A model generated the notes under the pieces. It saw only the letters and a program-made list of their open reading frames with translations. It did not search any database and was not told the DNA's origin. From Salinicoccus kekensis (GTDB lineage Bacteria > Bacillota > Bacilli > Staphylococcales > Salinicoccaceae): DNA of 64,000 nt. Shown here piece after piece: positions 20,017 to 31,337 of the stretch (positions are counted from its first letter, which is position 1; each line of letters begins with the position of its first letter). The stretch is taken from NCBI RefSeq assembly GCF_900220995.1, contig NZ_OBQF01000004.1, forward strand, positions 1 through 64,000. Direction: 5' to 3'. Both the position numbers and the translations under genes were made by a program.

Positions 20017-20353
20017 CAACGTTGCGAATCGAGCACCCGGGTTCGCAACCTCAGGCCGAGTGCCGGGGCAACGTTGCGAATCCAACGTCCGTTTTCGCAA
20101 CCTCAGGCCGAGTGCCGGGTCAACGTTGCGAATCCAGCACCCGTTTTCGCAACCCCAGGCCGAGTGCCGGGGCAACGTTGCGAATCCAGCACCCGTTTTC
20201 GCAACCTCAGGCCGAGTGCCGGGGCAACGTTGCGAATCCAGCACCCGTTTTCGCAACCTTAAGCCGAGTGCCGGGGCAATGTTGCGAATCGAGCACCCGT
20301 TTTCGCAACCTCAGGCCGAGTGCCGGGTCAACGTTGCGAATTCAGCACCTCAA
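20017..20353. repeat. Tandem array of a 52-bp palindromic repeat (6 full units plus a partial)
   Basis: The octamer CAACGTTG recurs at 20017, 20069, 20121, 20173, 20225, 20277 (as CAATGTTG) and 20329, a strict 52-base period. Each unit contains an 8-bp inverted repeat GTTGCGAA-N13-TTCGCAAC and then CTCAGGCCGAGTGCCGG. Units differ at a few positions. GC of the unit is about 63 percent, clearly above the flanks. Because 52 is not a multiple of 3, spurious open frames run through on both strands; I regard it as non-coding. The remaining parts of the 572-base gap between yidC and the NERD gene (19798-20016, 20354-20369) show no gene. Confidence 0.95.
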
Positions 20354-20369
20354 TATTTCTAATACGCAT

Positions 20370-21269
20370 TCAAAAAGATATATGGCTCTTCTTTCGATGT
20401 CTTCTGACACAGCTTTCCGAGATTTCTCCACCCGAAAATCTGTTTATAATAGTCGGTGTGATCTCCCACGTCCGATTAAGGGTCTTTATTTCGTAGATAA
20501 GTCTCTTAATCACCTCAAGTAGCGTCCAGGTGCTATCGCAGCTCGGACATCTGAATCTCTGCTGATTATGTCGGGCTGCCCGCTCCCCACAATCCCGGCA
20601 GAACACTCCTTCCGTCAAATCTTCAAATAAAACCCCGACATCGCCCTGGTATTGGGATTCGACCAATCGCTCCGCTTCAAGTCTCCCGACCAGATCAGAG
20701 TGGTCATAGCGGTTTGGGTGCAGCACCTTCCTCAACTTCTTCCGCATATTGCTCCATACGAGGATTTCAGGCTTATCGGGCAGCCTGAATATCGTCTGCT
20801 TCCGATTTATGAAAACGATCGTGCCATAGAGGTTGATGTTGAAACCCGCCTTGTCCAGGAATCCCTGCAGCGCGGCTTTCTGCCTCCCCACCTGCAGCAT
20901 CGGATCCCCGAACTTCCTGCCATTTTCATATGTCCACTGATCCTCTACGTAAATCAGGTCAAAATTATAGTTTTTCACTTCAAAAGTGAGCATCCTGTCC
21001 CCGGCGATGGTGATGTTATCGATCTGGATTTCCTGGTCGACACTCGACTCCGCCTTCGTCTGACTGCCGTTCCTTCCAACTTTAAAACAAAAATCCTTCA
21101 TGTGAATAAACTCCACGTCTCCAAAGTCTTCCTCCAGAATACGATCGAACTCCACTTCGCCTTCATAACCGCCCGCCAATACTTTCAGCTCGTTCAGATC
21201 TGCTTCCGATAAATCGCAGCGGTATGACAGTATTTCCAGCTGCCTGTGTCTCCGGCTTTTATTTCTCAA
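20370..21269 (-). CDS. NERD-domain protein with C-terminal zinc ribbon
   Basis: 299 residues. Residues about 30-160 form a NERD (nuclease-related) domain: GGYEGEVEFDRIL with the conserved Glu, IQIDNITI with Asp84, and LTFEVKNYN with Glu97-x-Lys99, i.e. an intact PD-(D/E)xK-type core. A four-cysteine zinc ribbon follows (Cys224, Cys227, Cys241, Cys244). Function unproven; NERD proteins are presumed DNA-processing or nucleic-acid binding. TTG start with GGGGG RBS 8 bases upstream. Its promoter region shares a 32-base element with ssbB. Its 3' end faces the 52-bp repeat array. Confidence 0.8.
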   Translation of the reverse strand: MRNKSRRHRQLEILSYRCDLSEADLNELKVLAGGYEGEVEFDRILEEDFGDVEFIHMKDFCFKVGRNGSQTKAESSVDQEIQIDNITIAGDRMLTFEVKNYNFDLIYVEDQWTYENGRKFGDPMLQVGRQKAALQGFLDKAGFNINLYGTIVFINRKQTIFRLPDKPEILVWSNMRKKLRKVLHPNRYDHSDLVGRLEAERLVESQYQGDVGVLFEDLTEGVFCRDCGERAARHNQQRFRCPSCDSTWTLLEVIKRLIYEIKTLNRTWEITPTIINRFSGGEISESCVRRHRKKSHISF

Positions 21270-21359
21270 TGGCTTTCCCCCTTATAAATTGTCCTCCTTT
21301 GTATAATATTATGGATTTGAATTGTGCACACATCGCAACAATTCAATTTCTGACGGTAA

Positions 21360-21426
21360 AATATACAGTTATTCAAATTCCGGCCCTGATTTTCAACAGA
21401 TTTAGGAAAACTGCGCACAGAAATAC
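21360..21426 (-). promoter_or_regulatory. Promoter region of NERD gene with 32-bp element shared with ssbB
   Basis: On the plus strand 21395-21426 reads AACAGAT-N3-GGAAAACTG-N4-CAGAAATAC. The same element at 23696-23727 has 26 of 32 identical bases. In both places the element is 29 bases from a minus-strand -10 (here TATATT, 21360-21365). The -35 is poor here, so an activator could be needed. Further similarity continues downstream of the -10 (CAACAATT). Confidence 0.65.
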
Positions 21427-21447
21427 AATAATCGTAAAAAACAAAAA

Positions 21448-21476
21448 AGTACGGACAAGCATCACTTGTCCGTACT
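21448..21476 (-). terminator. Terminator of the LysM/Rpf-type gene
   Basis: 12-bp perfect stem AGTACGGACAAG/CTTGTCCGTACT with 5-base loop and, on the minus strand, TTTTTTGTTTTTT after it. Confidence 0.9.
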
Positions 21477-21494
21477 TTTAAATCATACATTATA

Positions 21495-22460
21495 TTACAG
21501 TCTGGCACCACATACAGGCCAAGGCTGTGCGCCTCTGTCCGCGTAAAGCGCCTGGGCTCTTTGTGTCTGCTCAGCTGCTGAAGCCTGGGATGGAAGTCCT
21601 GATCCACCCACTGATTTCCAAGTTTGAACATCAAACTGGTAAAGACCGTGGTAAAGGCCGTTTGCACTTACGATGCTCGCATCTCCGCCTGACTCACATG
21701 CTGCAAGTGCGCCCCAGTTTTGGCCGCCGCTGTTGCTTGGTGCAGCTGCCTGGTTTTGAGTTTGAACCGGCTCCTGTTGAGCTGGTGCCTGTTCAGAAGC
21801 TGGTTCTTCGTATACTTCTTCCTCGACAATTTCAGCTGCAGGCTCTTCGTATACTACTTCTTCCTCAACAACTTCAGCTGCAGGTTCTTCATATACTACT
21901 TCCTCTTCAACAACTTCAGTTGCAGGCTCTTCGTATACTACTTCTTCTTCGACAACTTCAGCTGCAGGCTCTTCGTATACTACTTCTTCTTCAACAACTT
22001 CAGTCGCAGGCTCTTCATATACTACTTCCTCTTCAACAACTTCTGGAGCTTGTACAGGAGCAACTTCAGCCACTGCATCTTTTGATACGATCAATTCGTT
22101 ACCAGGGAAAATCAAATCTGAAGTTAAATTATTCAGGTCCATCAGTTCTTTGACAGTCAGGTCGAATTCCACTGCGATTTCAAACAGTGTATCGCCAGGC
22201 TGGATCACATAGACGCCCTCTTCAGTTTCTGCTTTTTCTTCTGCACCTTCAGCTACCTGAAGCACCTGTCCAGGGAAGATCAAATCTGATGAAAGATCAT
22301 TTGCTGCCTTCAAAGCAGATACCGTTGTAGAGTTGGCTGCTGCGATTTCCGATAAAGTGTCACCTGATTGTACTTCATGTCCTTTTTCAGAAGCTTCCGC
22401 GTTGGCTGCAATGATTGATGAAACAGCGACTGCTGTTCCTACTGATAATAATTTTTTCAT
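21495..22460 (-). CDS. Secreted LysM protein with Rpf-type transglycosylase domain
   Basis: 321 residues. Signal peptide 1-24 (cleavage after ANAEAS or nearby), LysM 1 at about 28-70 and LysM 2 at about 84-126, a spacer of six near-identical 14-residue units EVVEEEVVYEEPA(T/A) (140-222), a Q/P-rich linker, and a C-terminal domain 246-321 like resuscitation-promoting factor: WGALAACESGG with the catalytic Glu256, and Cys255/Cys317 placed for a disulfide, ending QPWPVCGARL. Expected to bind and cleave peptidoglycan outside the cell. RBS GGAGG; a WalR box lies upstream. Own terminator. Confidence 0.88.
   Translation of the reverse strand: MKKLLSVGTAVAVSSIIAANAEASEKGHEVQSGDTLSEIAAANSTTVSALKAANDLSSDLIFPGQVLQVAEGAEEKAETEEGVYVIQPGDTLFEIAVEFDLTVKELMDLNNLTSDLIFPGNELIVSKDAVAEVAPVQAPEVVEEEVVYEEPATEVVEEEVVYEEPAAEVVEEEVVYEEPATEVVEEEVVYEEPAAEVVEEEVVYEEPAAEIVEEEVYEEPASEQAPAQQEPVQTQNQAAAPSNSGGQNWGALAACESGGDASIVSANGLYHGLYQFDVQTWKSVGGSGLPSQASAAEQTQRAQALYADRGAQPWPVCGARL
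21795..22043 (-). repeat. 42-bp coding tandem repeat (six units)
   Basis: Encodes the acidic EVVEEEVVYEEPAx units in the wall-protein spacer; five 14-residue units and a last unit of 13 residues. Near-identical DNA between units suggests expansion by slippage or recombination, so copy number probably differs among strains. Confidence 0.9.
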
Positions 22461-22522
22461 TAAGATATTTCCTCCTGTTTTTTACCCGTATATATTAGAA
22501 ATTCTATATTTGACTGATTCAT

Positions 22523-22560
22523 TTAATGTTTTCCTAATCGCTTAATGTTTTCCTAATCGC
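22523..22560. repeat. Perfect 19-bp direct repeat in the leader of the LysM/Rpf gene
   Basis: TTAATGTTTTCCTAATCGC occurs twice without a gap (22523-22541, 22542-22560), inside the presumed 5' untranslated leader. Confidence 0.9.
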
Positions 22561-22568
22561 TAAGTAGA

Positions 22569-22642
22569 ACTATAACAGATAAAAATATTTCATAGGTTAC
22601 AGGAAGATAAAATGTAAAGCCTTCTTTTACAGTAATGTTACA
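22569..22642 (-). promoter_or_regulatory. Promoter with WalR (YycF) box for the LysM/Rpf gene
   Basis: Minus strand 22626-22642 reads TGTAAC-N5-TGTAAA, an exact fit to the known WalR consensus TGTWAH-N5-TGTWAH. A candidate -10 TATAGT (22569-22574) preceded by TG lies 51 bases downstream with no good -35, as expected for an activated promoter. The other bases of the 531-base gap (22461-22991) hold the ssbB terminator and two copies of a TGTWACAAAAA(A)GATTTC motif (22637, 22837); I see no gene. Confidence 0.75.
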
Positions 22643-22874
22643 AAAAGATTTCTCAAGTCTCCTGAATGTTGCAGACGGGTACAATGATATGTAATGATTC
22701 ACAGTTTACATCTTTAGTGTTAAATAAAACCCTCAGAAAACGTTGTCATATCAAGGCTCACAGCAATTATGCAAAAAACATCGAATAACCGTCCATCCAT
22801 CATATAGTCAGACAACTGTAATAAACCCCGCAGTCTTGTAACAAAAAAGATTTCATATTTCCTTTACAAATACC

Positions 22875-22925
22875 AAAAAAGACATCCGCCGGTATCTTTA
22901 CGCAGATAAAATACCGGATGATGTC
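22875..22925 (-). terminator. Terminator of ssbB
   Basis: Long hairpin with arms GACATC and CCGGTAT (22881-22925), followed on the minus strand by TTTTTTGG. It is 66 bases after the ssbB stop. Confidence 0.8.
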
Positions 22926-22991
22926 AGTTGTGAGTGTGAATGGTTGGATGCAGGATGGTTAAAAGGGTTTTGGGATGTCCGTCTGGTTCAT

Positions 22992-23579
22992 TCAGGCGAG
23001 GACTTTTTCCTCACCCGGTTCTTCTTCGTTTTCATGGGATTCATCAATCTCAATTTCCTCAGCTTCATTGATCATCTTTTCAAGGATTTCGACATTCTTA
23101 TCCTTGATCGGTTCTTTAAATGATTCTTCGCGGGCGTTTTCATTGAAATTACTTTTTGTGAGCGTCAATATCCGTTCCTCTCCAACGAAATCGTAGCGGT
23201 TGTAATTTCTGATTGCTTCATTGATCAATTCATTCGGGTTTTTGATGTTCGGGCTATTACTCAATTTTTCCGGTATCAGTTTGACACTTTCAGCCCATAC
23301 TTCCATCCGGTATTCTTTTGTGCCGCTTTCTGTCGTGTGCATTGTCGTGGCGAGCTGTCCGCTCACGCAGATGATCTGGCCGTCACTGATGCTGTCCAGT
23401 AAATTCGGTATCGCTTTTCCGAACCCTTTACAATAGATGAAATGCACTTCATGATCGCGTTTATGATCCTTTGGTATTCTTATTGTTGCCAGGATGAATG
23501 AGTTCACTTGTGTATTGTTGCCCTGCTTTACTGAAATGTTTCTGACCAGCTCCCCGACTAGCACCACTTTGTTCAGCAT
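22992..23579 (-). CDS. ssbB: Single-stranded DNA-binding protein (SsbB type)
   Basis: 195 residues. N-terminal OB fold: MLNKVVLVGELVRNIS start, NSFILATIR, HFIYCKGFGKAIPNLLDSI, CVSGQLATTM. Unlike replicative SSB the C-terminal half is a long acidic helical region, and the classical DDDIPF-like tip is absent (ends GEEKVLA). The neighbours ywpF and fabZ are those of B. subtilis ssbB (ywpH), a competence gene, so a role in transformation or repair is inferred. RBS GGAAGGAGG. Promoter TTGGAT-N18-TATAAT lies at 23661-23690. Confidence 0.88.
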   Translation of the reverse strand: MLNKVVLVGELVRNISVKQGNNTQVNSFILATIRIPKDHKRDHEVHFIYCKGFGKAIPNLLDSISDGQIICVSGQLATTMHTTESGTKEYRMEVWAESVKLIPEKLSNSPNIKNPNELINEAIRNYNRYDFVGEERILTLTKSNFNENAREESFKEPIKDKNVEILEKMINEAEEIEIDESHENEEEPGEEKVLA

Positions 23580-23660
23580 TGGTCCACCTCCTTCCTGTTA
23601 TCAGCTTAAGTGGCTGTTGAATTTTCTGCAAATGACAACAATTTAAATTTTGAGGCAAGT

Positions 23661-23727
23661 ATTATACAATAAACTTATAACTGTATCCAAAAATGAACAG
23701 ATATCGGAAAACTGTCTGCAGAAATAC
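23661..23727 (-). promoter_or_regulatory. ssbB promoter with the shared 32-bp element
   Basis: Minus-strand -35 TTGGAT (23685-23690) and -10 TATAAT (23661-23666), 18 bases apart. The 32-bp element at 23696-23727 is immediately upstream and starts 29 bases from the -10, the same distance as in the NERD promoter. It lies between divergent ssbB and ywpF and could act on both. Confidence 0.7.
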
Positions 23728-23762
23728 GAAATCTGTAGTTTTTGAAAATTAAGGGGGATTTC

Positions 23763-24185
23763 ATGAAATCTTTTAAGATTGTAGAGATAAAGATGCAGGA
23801 TGAAAACAACTATATCATCCTGGATTTGATTGACGGGGTCATCATAAATAACGAAGCCGGGAAAGATTCATGGATTGTCGAGGTCGCCACCTCAGAGGAT
23901 TTCCAGGATATACTTGAAAGTTTTGTCGGCACTGATGTAAGGCTCTTGATCCGGATTACAAGGGCATCCAACACACCTGCACTCTTCAAGGGTAAGTTCA
24001 TGGAGATGAACAGTATCAGTGTCGGATTGTCCCTCCTGTTCATCGGGGATATCATCCAGCAGAGTCCTCATTATGCAGAAGAGCTGCTCGAAAAACTTAT
24101 GGAGGAGAATTACGAAGGCGAAGCGCTGCTCAATGAGTTCAAAGCACGCATGGAGTCGAAGGAAGATATAAAAACATCCAACTGA
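23763..24185 (+). CDS. ywpF: YwpF-like protein
   Basis: 140 residues, soluble, of the YwpF family, which accompanies ssbB in Bacillales; function not established. Seen: MKSFKIVEIKMQDE start, a beta-rich first half (FKGKFMEMNSISVGLSLLFIGDI) and a helical charged C-terminus. A GTG/ATG 21 bases earlier is possible, but the ATG at 23763 has AGGGGG at proper distance. Divergent from ssbB. Confidence 0.75.
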   Translation: MKSFKIVEIKMQDENNYIILDLIDGVIINNEAGKDSWIVEVATSEDFQDILESFVGTDVRLLIRITRASNTPALFKGKFMEMNSISVGLSLLFIGDIIQQSPHYAEELLEKLMEENYEGEALLNEFKARMESKEDIKTSN

Positions 24186-24209
24186 TTTTCATCAGTTGGA
24201 TGTTTTTTT
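24174..24209. terminator. Bidirectional terminator between ywpF and fabZ
   Basis: 13-bp stem ACATCCAACTGAT/ATCAGTTGGATGT with loop TTTC; T run at 24204-24209 and A run before 24174. It contains the ywpF stop codon and ends the murAA-epuA-fabZ transcript. Confidence 0.9.
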
Positions 24210-24632
24210 GTCCTGGATGGCAAAAGTGATTTCACACTGGCATGCCACCTCGCCATCGACAAGGGCGACTGCTTTTCCTTTGCCGATCGGACCTTTCAAT
24301 TTTGTGATTTCCACAGTCAGTTCAAGTGTGTCCCCGGGCGTGACCTGACGTCTGAACTTACATTTGTCGATGCCTGCAAAGAATGCAAGCTTCCCTTTGA
24401 ACTCAGGCTGCTGCAGCAATGCTACGCCGCCCACCTGGGCAAGGGCCTCCACTATGAGGACGCCCGGCATGACAGCATATTCCGGAAAATGCCCCGGGAA
24501 GAACGGTTCGTTTCCTGAAACTTGTTTTATCCCTGTGCATTTCACGCCGGGTTCGATTTCCGTTACACGGTCAATCAGTAAAAATGGGGGTCTATGCGGG
24601 ATGATTGCTTTAATCTGATCATAAGTAAGCAT
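24192..24632 (-). CDS. fabZ: 3-hydroxyacyl-[acyl-carrier-protein] dehydratase FabZ
   Basis: Hot-dog-fold enzyme of fatty acid elongation. Motif [13 protein letters not shown] at the start, catalytic His in [26 protein letters not shown] (in FPGHFP) and Glu in the following helix. 146 residues, normal. Last gene of the murAA-epuA-fabZ unit. Confidence 0.97.
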   Translation of the reverse strand: MLTYDQIKAIIPHRPPFLLIDRVTEIEPGVKCTGIKQVSGNEPFFPGHFPEYAVMPGVLIVEALAQVGGVALLQQPEFKGKLAFFAGIDKCKFRRQVTPGDTLELTVEITKLKGPIGKGKAVALVDGEVACQCEITFAIQDKKTSN

Positions 24633-24635
24633 ATT

Positions 24636-24824
24636 TTATACCTCTGTTAAATTAATGATGTGTTCCCAGGTTTCCAGCCTGAATACTTCGAACGGATTAG
24701 CCAGAATACCGTAGCCGATCATCAGCCCTGCGAAGAAAATGATGATCGCCACGTACAGGAATAATAGAATGCGAACAACCAGGGGGAAACGTCTGTGAAC
24801 AAGTTTTTTTGGTGTTTCTTCCAT
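24636..24824 (-). CDS. EpuA-like single-pass membrane protein (DNA-directed RNA polymerase subunit beta family annotation)
   Basis: 62 residues: positively charged N-terminus, one membrane helix (about 17-40) and the conserved tail NPFEVFRLETWEHI. It matches the EpuA family, often labelled RNA polymerase subunit beta although no such activity is shown. RBS GAGG. Between murAA and fabZ, as in staphylococci. Confidence 0.82.
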   Translation of the reverse strand: MEETPKKLVHRRFPLVVRILLFLYVAIIIFFAGLMIGYGILANPFEVFRLETWEHIINLTEV

Positions 24825-24838
24825 ATTAAAACCTCACT

Positions 24839-26128
24839 CTAGTTAGTCACAGGTTCTTTCGTCTTATCCGTGTCACTAACTCTTTCAATATCTGCGCCCA
24901 ACCGGCTTAACTTTCCGTGAAAATCGACATATCCGCGATCCAGATGCCTAAGTTCCGTCACTACGGTGTGGCCTTCGGCTGCCAATCCTGCCAGTATCAA
25001 TGCTGCAGCTGCTCTCAGGTCAGTTGCCTTGACGCGCGCGCCTTGAAGGTTTTCCACACCCTTCACCATCGCAGTGTTCTCATCAAGCTGGATGTTGGCG
25101 TTCATATGTGTGAACTCGTCGACATGCATGAAGCGGTTCTCGAATATCGTCTCGGTGATGGTGCTCATACCTTTGACTGTTGTCAAAAGTGCCATCATCT
25201 GGCTCTGCATATCAGTGGGGAAACCCGGGTGCGGCATGGTTTTGACTTTGATCGGTTTCAAGTTCTCAGCAGGGATCACCGTGACCTCGTCTCCGTTCTC
25301 CACCATTTTCACGCCCATATCTTCAAGCTTGGATACGAGTGCGGAGAGATGATCTAGGACGACATTTTTTAAAGTGATTTCACTTCTCGTGATCGCTCCG
25401 GCGATCATGAAAGTCCCGGCTTCGATCCTGTCCGGGATGACCTCGTGGTCGGCCCCTCTTAATTCTTCTGCACCTTCTATGATGATATGGCTTGTTCCGG
25501 CACCTTTGACATTACCACCCATAGCATTGATATACTTTGCGAGGTCCTCGATCTCTGGTTCCATCGCCACGTTCTCAAGGTGTGTCGTACCTTCGGCCAG
25601 GCTTGCAGCCATCATCAGGTTCTGCGTCGCACCGACACTCGGAAAATCAAGGTTGATTCTTGCGCCTTTCAAATGCCCGTCGGTATATCCTACAATATTG
25701 CCATCGACATTTGAAAAAGAAGCACCCATTTTTTCAAGCCCTTTGATATGCTGCTCAATCGGTCGGCTGCCGATCGCACAGCCGCCCGGCATGGCGATCG
25801 TGCATTTGCCATAACGGGCCAAAAGTGGTCCCATCACGAGCATGCTGGCCCTCATTTTGCTCACCAGATCATATGGTGCATTATGATTCAATCCATTTGA
25901 AGCATCGACTGAAACCGTGCCGTCGCCTGTCTCGACTTCTGCACCGAGCAGCTTCACCAATGTTGTTAAATTATCCACGTCCGATAGATTCGGGACGTTC
26001 GTTATATATGATTTCCCTTTTTCGGGCAGTAAAGAAGCCACCAATATGGGCAGCACGGCATTCTTAGAACCTTCTACAGTGACGGAACCCTTCAACTTCC
26101 TGCCGCCTTTGACAATTATCTTATCCAT
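24839..26128 (-). CDS. murAA: UDP-N-acetylglucosamine 1-carboxyvinyltransferase MurA
   Basis: First committed step of peptidoglycan synthesis, target of fosfomycin. Lys22-Asn23 in [10 protein letters not shown], catalytic Cys in [14 protein letters not shown] (near 117), and [15 protein letters not shown]. 429 residues. One of two MurA proteins in the window (the other at 43978). Promoter region at 26160-26215 with TATAAT at the -10. Confidence 0.96.
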   Translation of the reverse strand: MDKIIVKGGRKLKGSVTVEGSKNAVLPILVASLLPEKGKSYITNVPNLSDVDNLTTLVKLLGAEVETGDGTVSVDASNGLNHNAPYDLVSKMRASMLVMGPLLARYGKCTIAMPGGCAIGSRPIEQHIKGLEKMGASFSNVDGNIVGYTDGHLKGARINLDFPSVGATQNLMMAASLAEGTTHLENVAMEPEIEDLAKYINAMGGNVKGAGTSHIIIEGAEELRGADHEVIPDRIEAGTFMIAGAITRSEITLKNVVLDHLSALVSKLEDMGVKMVENGDEVTVIPAENLKPIKVKTMPHPGFPTDMQSQMMALLTTVKGMSTITETIFENRFMHVDEFTHMNANIQLDENTAMVKGVENLQGARVKATDLRAAAALILAGLAAEGHTVVTELRHLDRGYVDFHGKLSRLGADIERVSDTDKTKEPVTN

Positions 26129-26223
26129 TGTTCACACTCCATTAATTAGTTAAAATACGAACTATTTAACTATAGTCTATATTATAGCTGTCTAAACATG
26201 ATGTAAAGTTTTTTAGTTGCATT

Positions 26224-26454
26224 TTAATTGAATATTAATGAAGCCTGCTGAACGAGTGTAAAGAAGTCCATGATGAAATTGCTTAAGGCACTGCCGAGCA
26301 ATACCGAGATGACAATCATCAGAAGAATGATTTTACCCGACTCGCCCTTTCGGAAAAACCTTTGAATGTTCAATCCCTGGACCAGCCAGAAGCAGAACAT
26401 CACACTGAGGATGTGCAGTATTATATGCATGAAAGCCAGCTGTGAAAATATCAT
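26224..26454 (-). CDS. DUF1146 membrane protein (YwzB-like)
   Basis: 76 residues with two membrane helices (about 10-28, 44-64) separated by a basic loop containing QRFFRKGESGK, typical of DUF1146. Sits between atpC and murAA, where YwzB lies in Bacillales. Function unknown. ATG at 26454 preferred over an adjacent TTG. Confidence 0.82.
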   Translation of the reverse strand: MIFSQLAFMHIILHILSVMFCFWLVQGLNIQRFFRKGESGKIILLMIVISVLLGSALSNFIMDFFTLVQQASLIFN

Positions 26455-26474
26455 CAATAATCATCCTTTAAAAA

Positions 26475-26499
26475 AAGCCTGGGGATAGACCCCAAGCTT
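26475..26499 (-). terminator. Terminator of the atp operon
   Basis: Stem AAGCTTGGGG/CCCCAGGCTT at the atpC stop codon followed by TTTTTTTAAAG on the minus strand. Confidence 0.8.
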
Positions 26500-26903
26500 T
26501 ACTTGTGTTTTGCAACATCTATGCGGTTTATTGCGCGTCGCAACGCTAACTCTGCACGGTATCTGTCCACTTTTTCATCCTGTGACCGCTGCAGCAATTC
26601 TTCTGCACGCTGACGTGCGGCCTCGGCACGTTCCGTATCTATATCTTCAGCGAATTCACCTGCCTGAACAAGAACAGTGACCTTGGAAGGATTGATTTCT
26701 GCAAAACCTTCAGTTACAGCAAAATATTCATATTGACCATTAATCTTTGCCCGCAGACTACCTATTTTAAGTGCAGCTACAGTCGGGATATGTCCACCCA
26801 GTATACCAAGTTCACCTTGTTTTGACTGAAGTACAATGAGTTCGCAGTCCTCTTCGAAGAAGACGGAACCATTAGGAGTCACTATGTCGAGTGAAATTGT
26901 CAT
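26499..26903 (-). CDS. atpC: ATP synthase F1 subunit epsilon
   Basis: 134 residues, N-terminal beta sandwich (ISLDIVTPNGSVFFEED, GELGILGGHIPTVAAL) and C-terminal helical hairpin (RAEAARQRAEELLQ, YRAELALRRAINRIDV). Part of the F1 central stalk and inhibitory subunit. Last gene of the operon. Confidence 0.97.
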   Translation of the reverse strand: MTISLDIVTPNGSVFFEEDCELIVLQSKQGELGILGGHIPTVAALKIGSLRAKINGQYEYFAVTEGFAEINPSKVTVLVQAGEFAEDIDTERAEAARQRAEELLQRSQDEKVDRYRAELALRRAINRIDVAKHK

Positions 26904-26922
26904 GTGATTTTACCTCCCGATT

Positions 26923-29247
<2,325 letters not shown>

Positions 29248-29268
29248 TTATCCTTCTTCGTTTCAGGC

Positions 29269-30789
<1,521 letters not shown>

Positions 30790-30794
30790 TCAAA

Positions 30795-31337
30795 TTAACT
30801 ATTCGCGTGTGCCTTGAATTGACCTTTTAAAGTGTTCAACTGACCACGTATGGATGCATCGTAAACTTTCGTATCGATGAATACCCTGATGCCGCCGATC
30901 AAGTCTTCGTTCACTTCGTTTTCAATCAATAATTTTTTCAGTCCGGTCTTCTTTATGAAGGTTTTGCCGATTTCATCCAATTCTTCGCCGGATAATTTAT
31001 AGACGGATTCCACAGTTACATATGCCTGGTTGAAATGCGCATTGTAGAGCTTGATGAAATCCTCGTAGATGCTTTCAATATGGGTCATCTTGCCCTTGTC
31101 GGACAAAACACGCAGCATATTGAAGAGCGGCTTTTCAACTTCTTTGAATGTGTTTTCAACGACCGCTTTCCTCTCATCCCTGGAAATCTTCGGATTCGAT
31201 ATGAAATCATGGAAAGCCGGCACATTCCGCACCGATTCCATGACTTCGCTGAAATCGTCTCTAACTTTATTCAATGTTTCATCATCATGGATCGCATTGA
31301 AGAGGGCTTTGGAATAGTTATTCGCTGAAATAGCCAT
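30795..31337 (-). CDS. atpH: ATP synthase F1 subunit delta
   Basis: 180 residues of the OSCP/delta family linking F1 to the peripheral stalk: YSKALFNAIHDDE start, FISNPKISRDERK, and C-terminal NEDLIGGIRVFIDTKVYDASIRGQL (in pieces). Start overlaps the atpF stop (TAATG). Confidence 0.96.
   Translation of the reverse strand: MAISANNYSKALFNAIHDDETLNKVRDDFSEVMESVRNVPAFHDFISNPKISRDERKAVVENTFKEVEKPLFNMLRVLSDKGKMTHIESIYEDFIKLYNAHFNQAYVTVESVYKLSGEELDEIGKTFIKKTGLKKLLIENEVNEDLIGGIRVFIDTKVYDASIRGQLNTLKGQFKAHANS

Noticed and set aside
20017-20353. CRISPR array
   Set aside because: The whole 52-base unit repeats; there are no variable spacers and no cas genes nearby.
19953-20522. Protein-coding frames of 85-189 residues across the repeat array on both strands
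   Set aside because: They exist because the repeat lacks stops; no RBS, frames shift with each 52-base unit, and one overlaps the NERD gene antisense.
21266-21667. 133-residue minus-strand frame
   Set aside because: Runs through the LysM/Rpf gene end, its terminator and the NERD promoter; no RBS or domain.
22461-22991. Hidden gene in the 531-base gap
   Set aside because: Only regulatory elements, short repeats and the ssbB terminator are visible; frames are short and without RBS.
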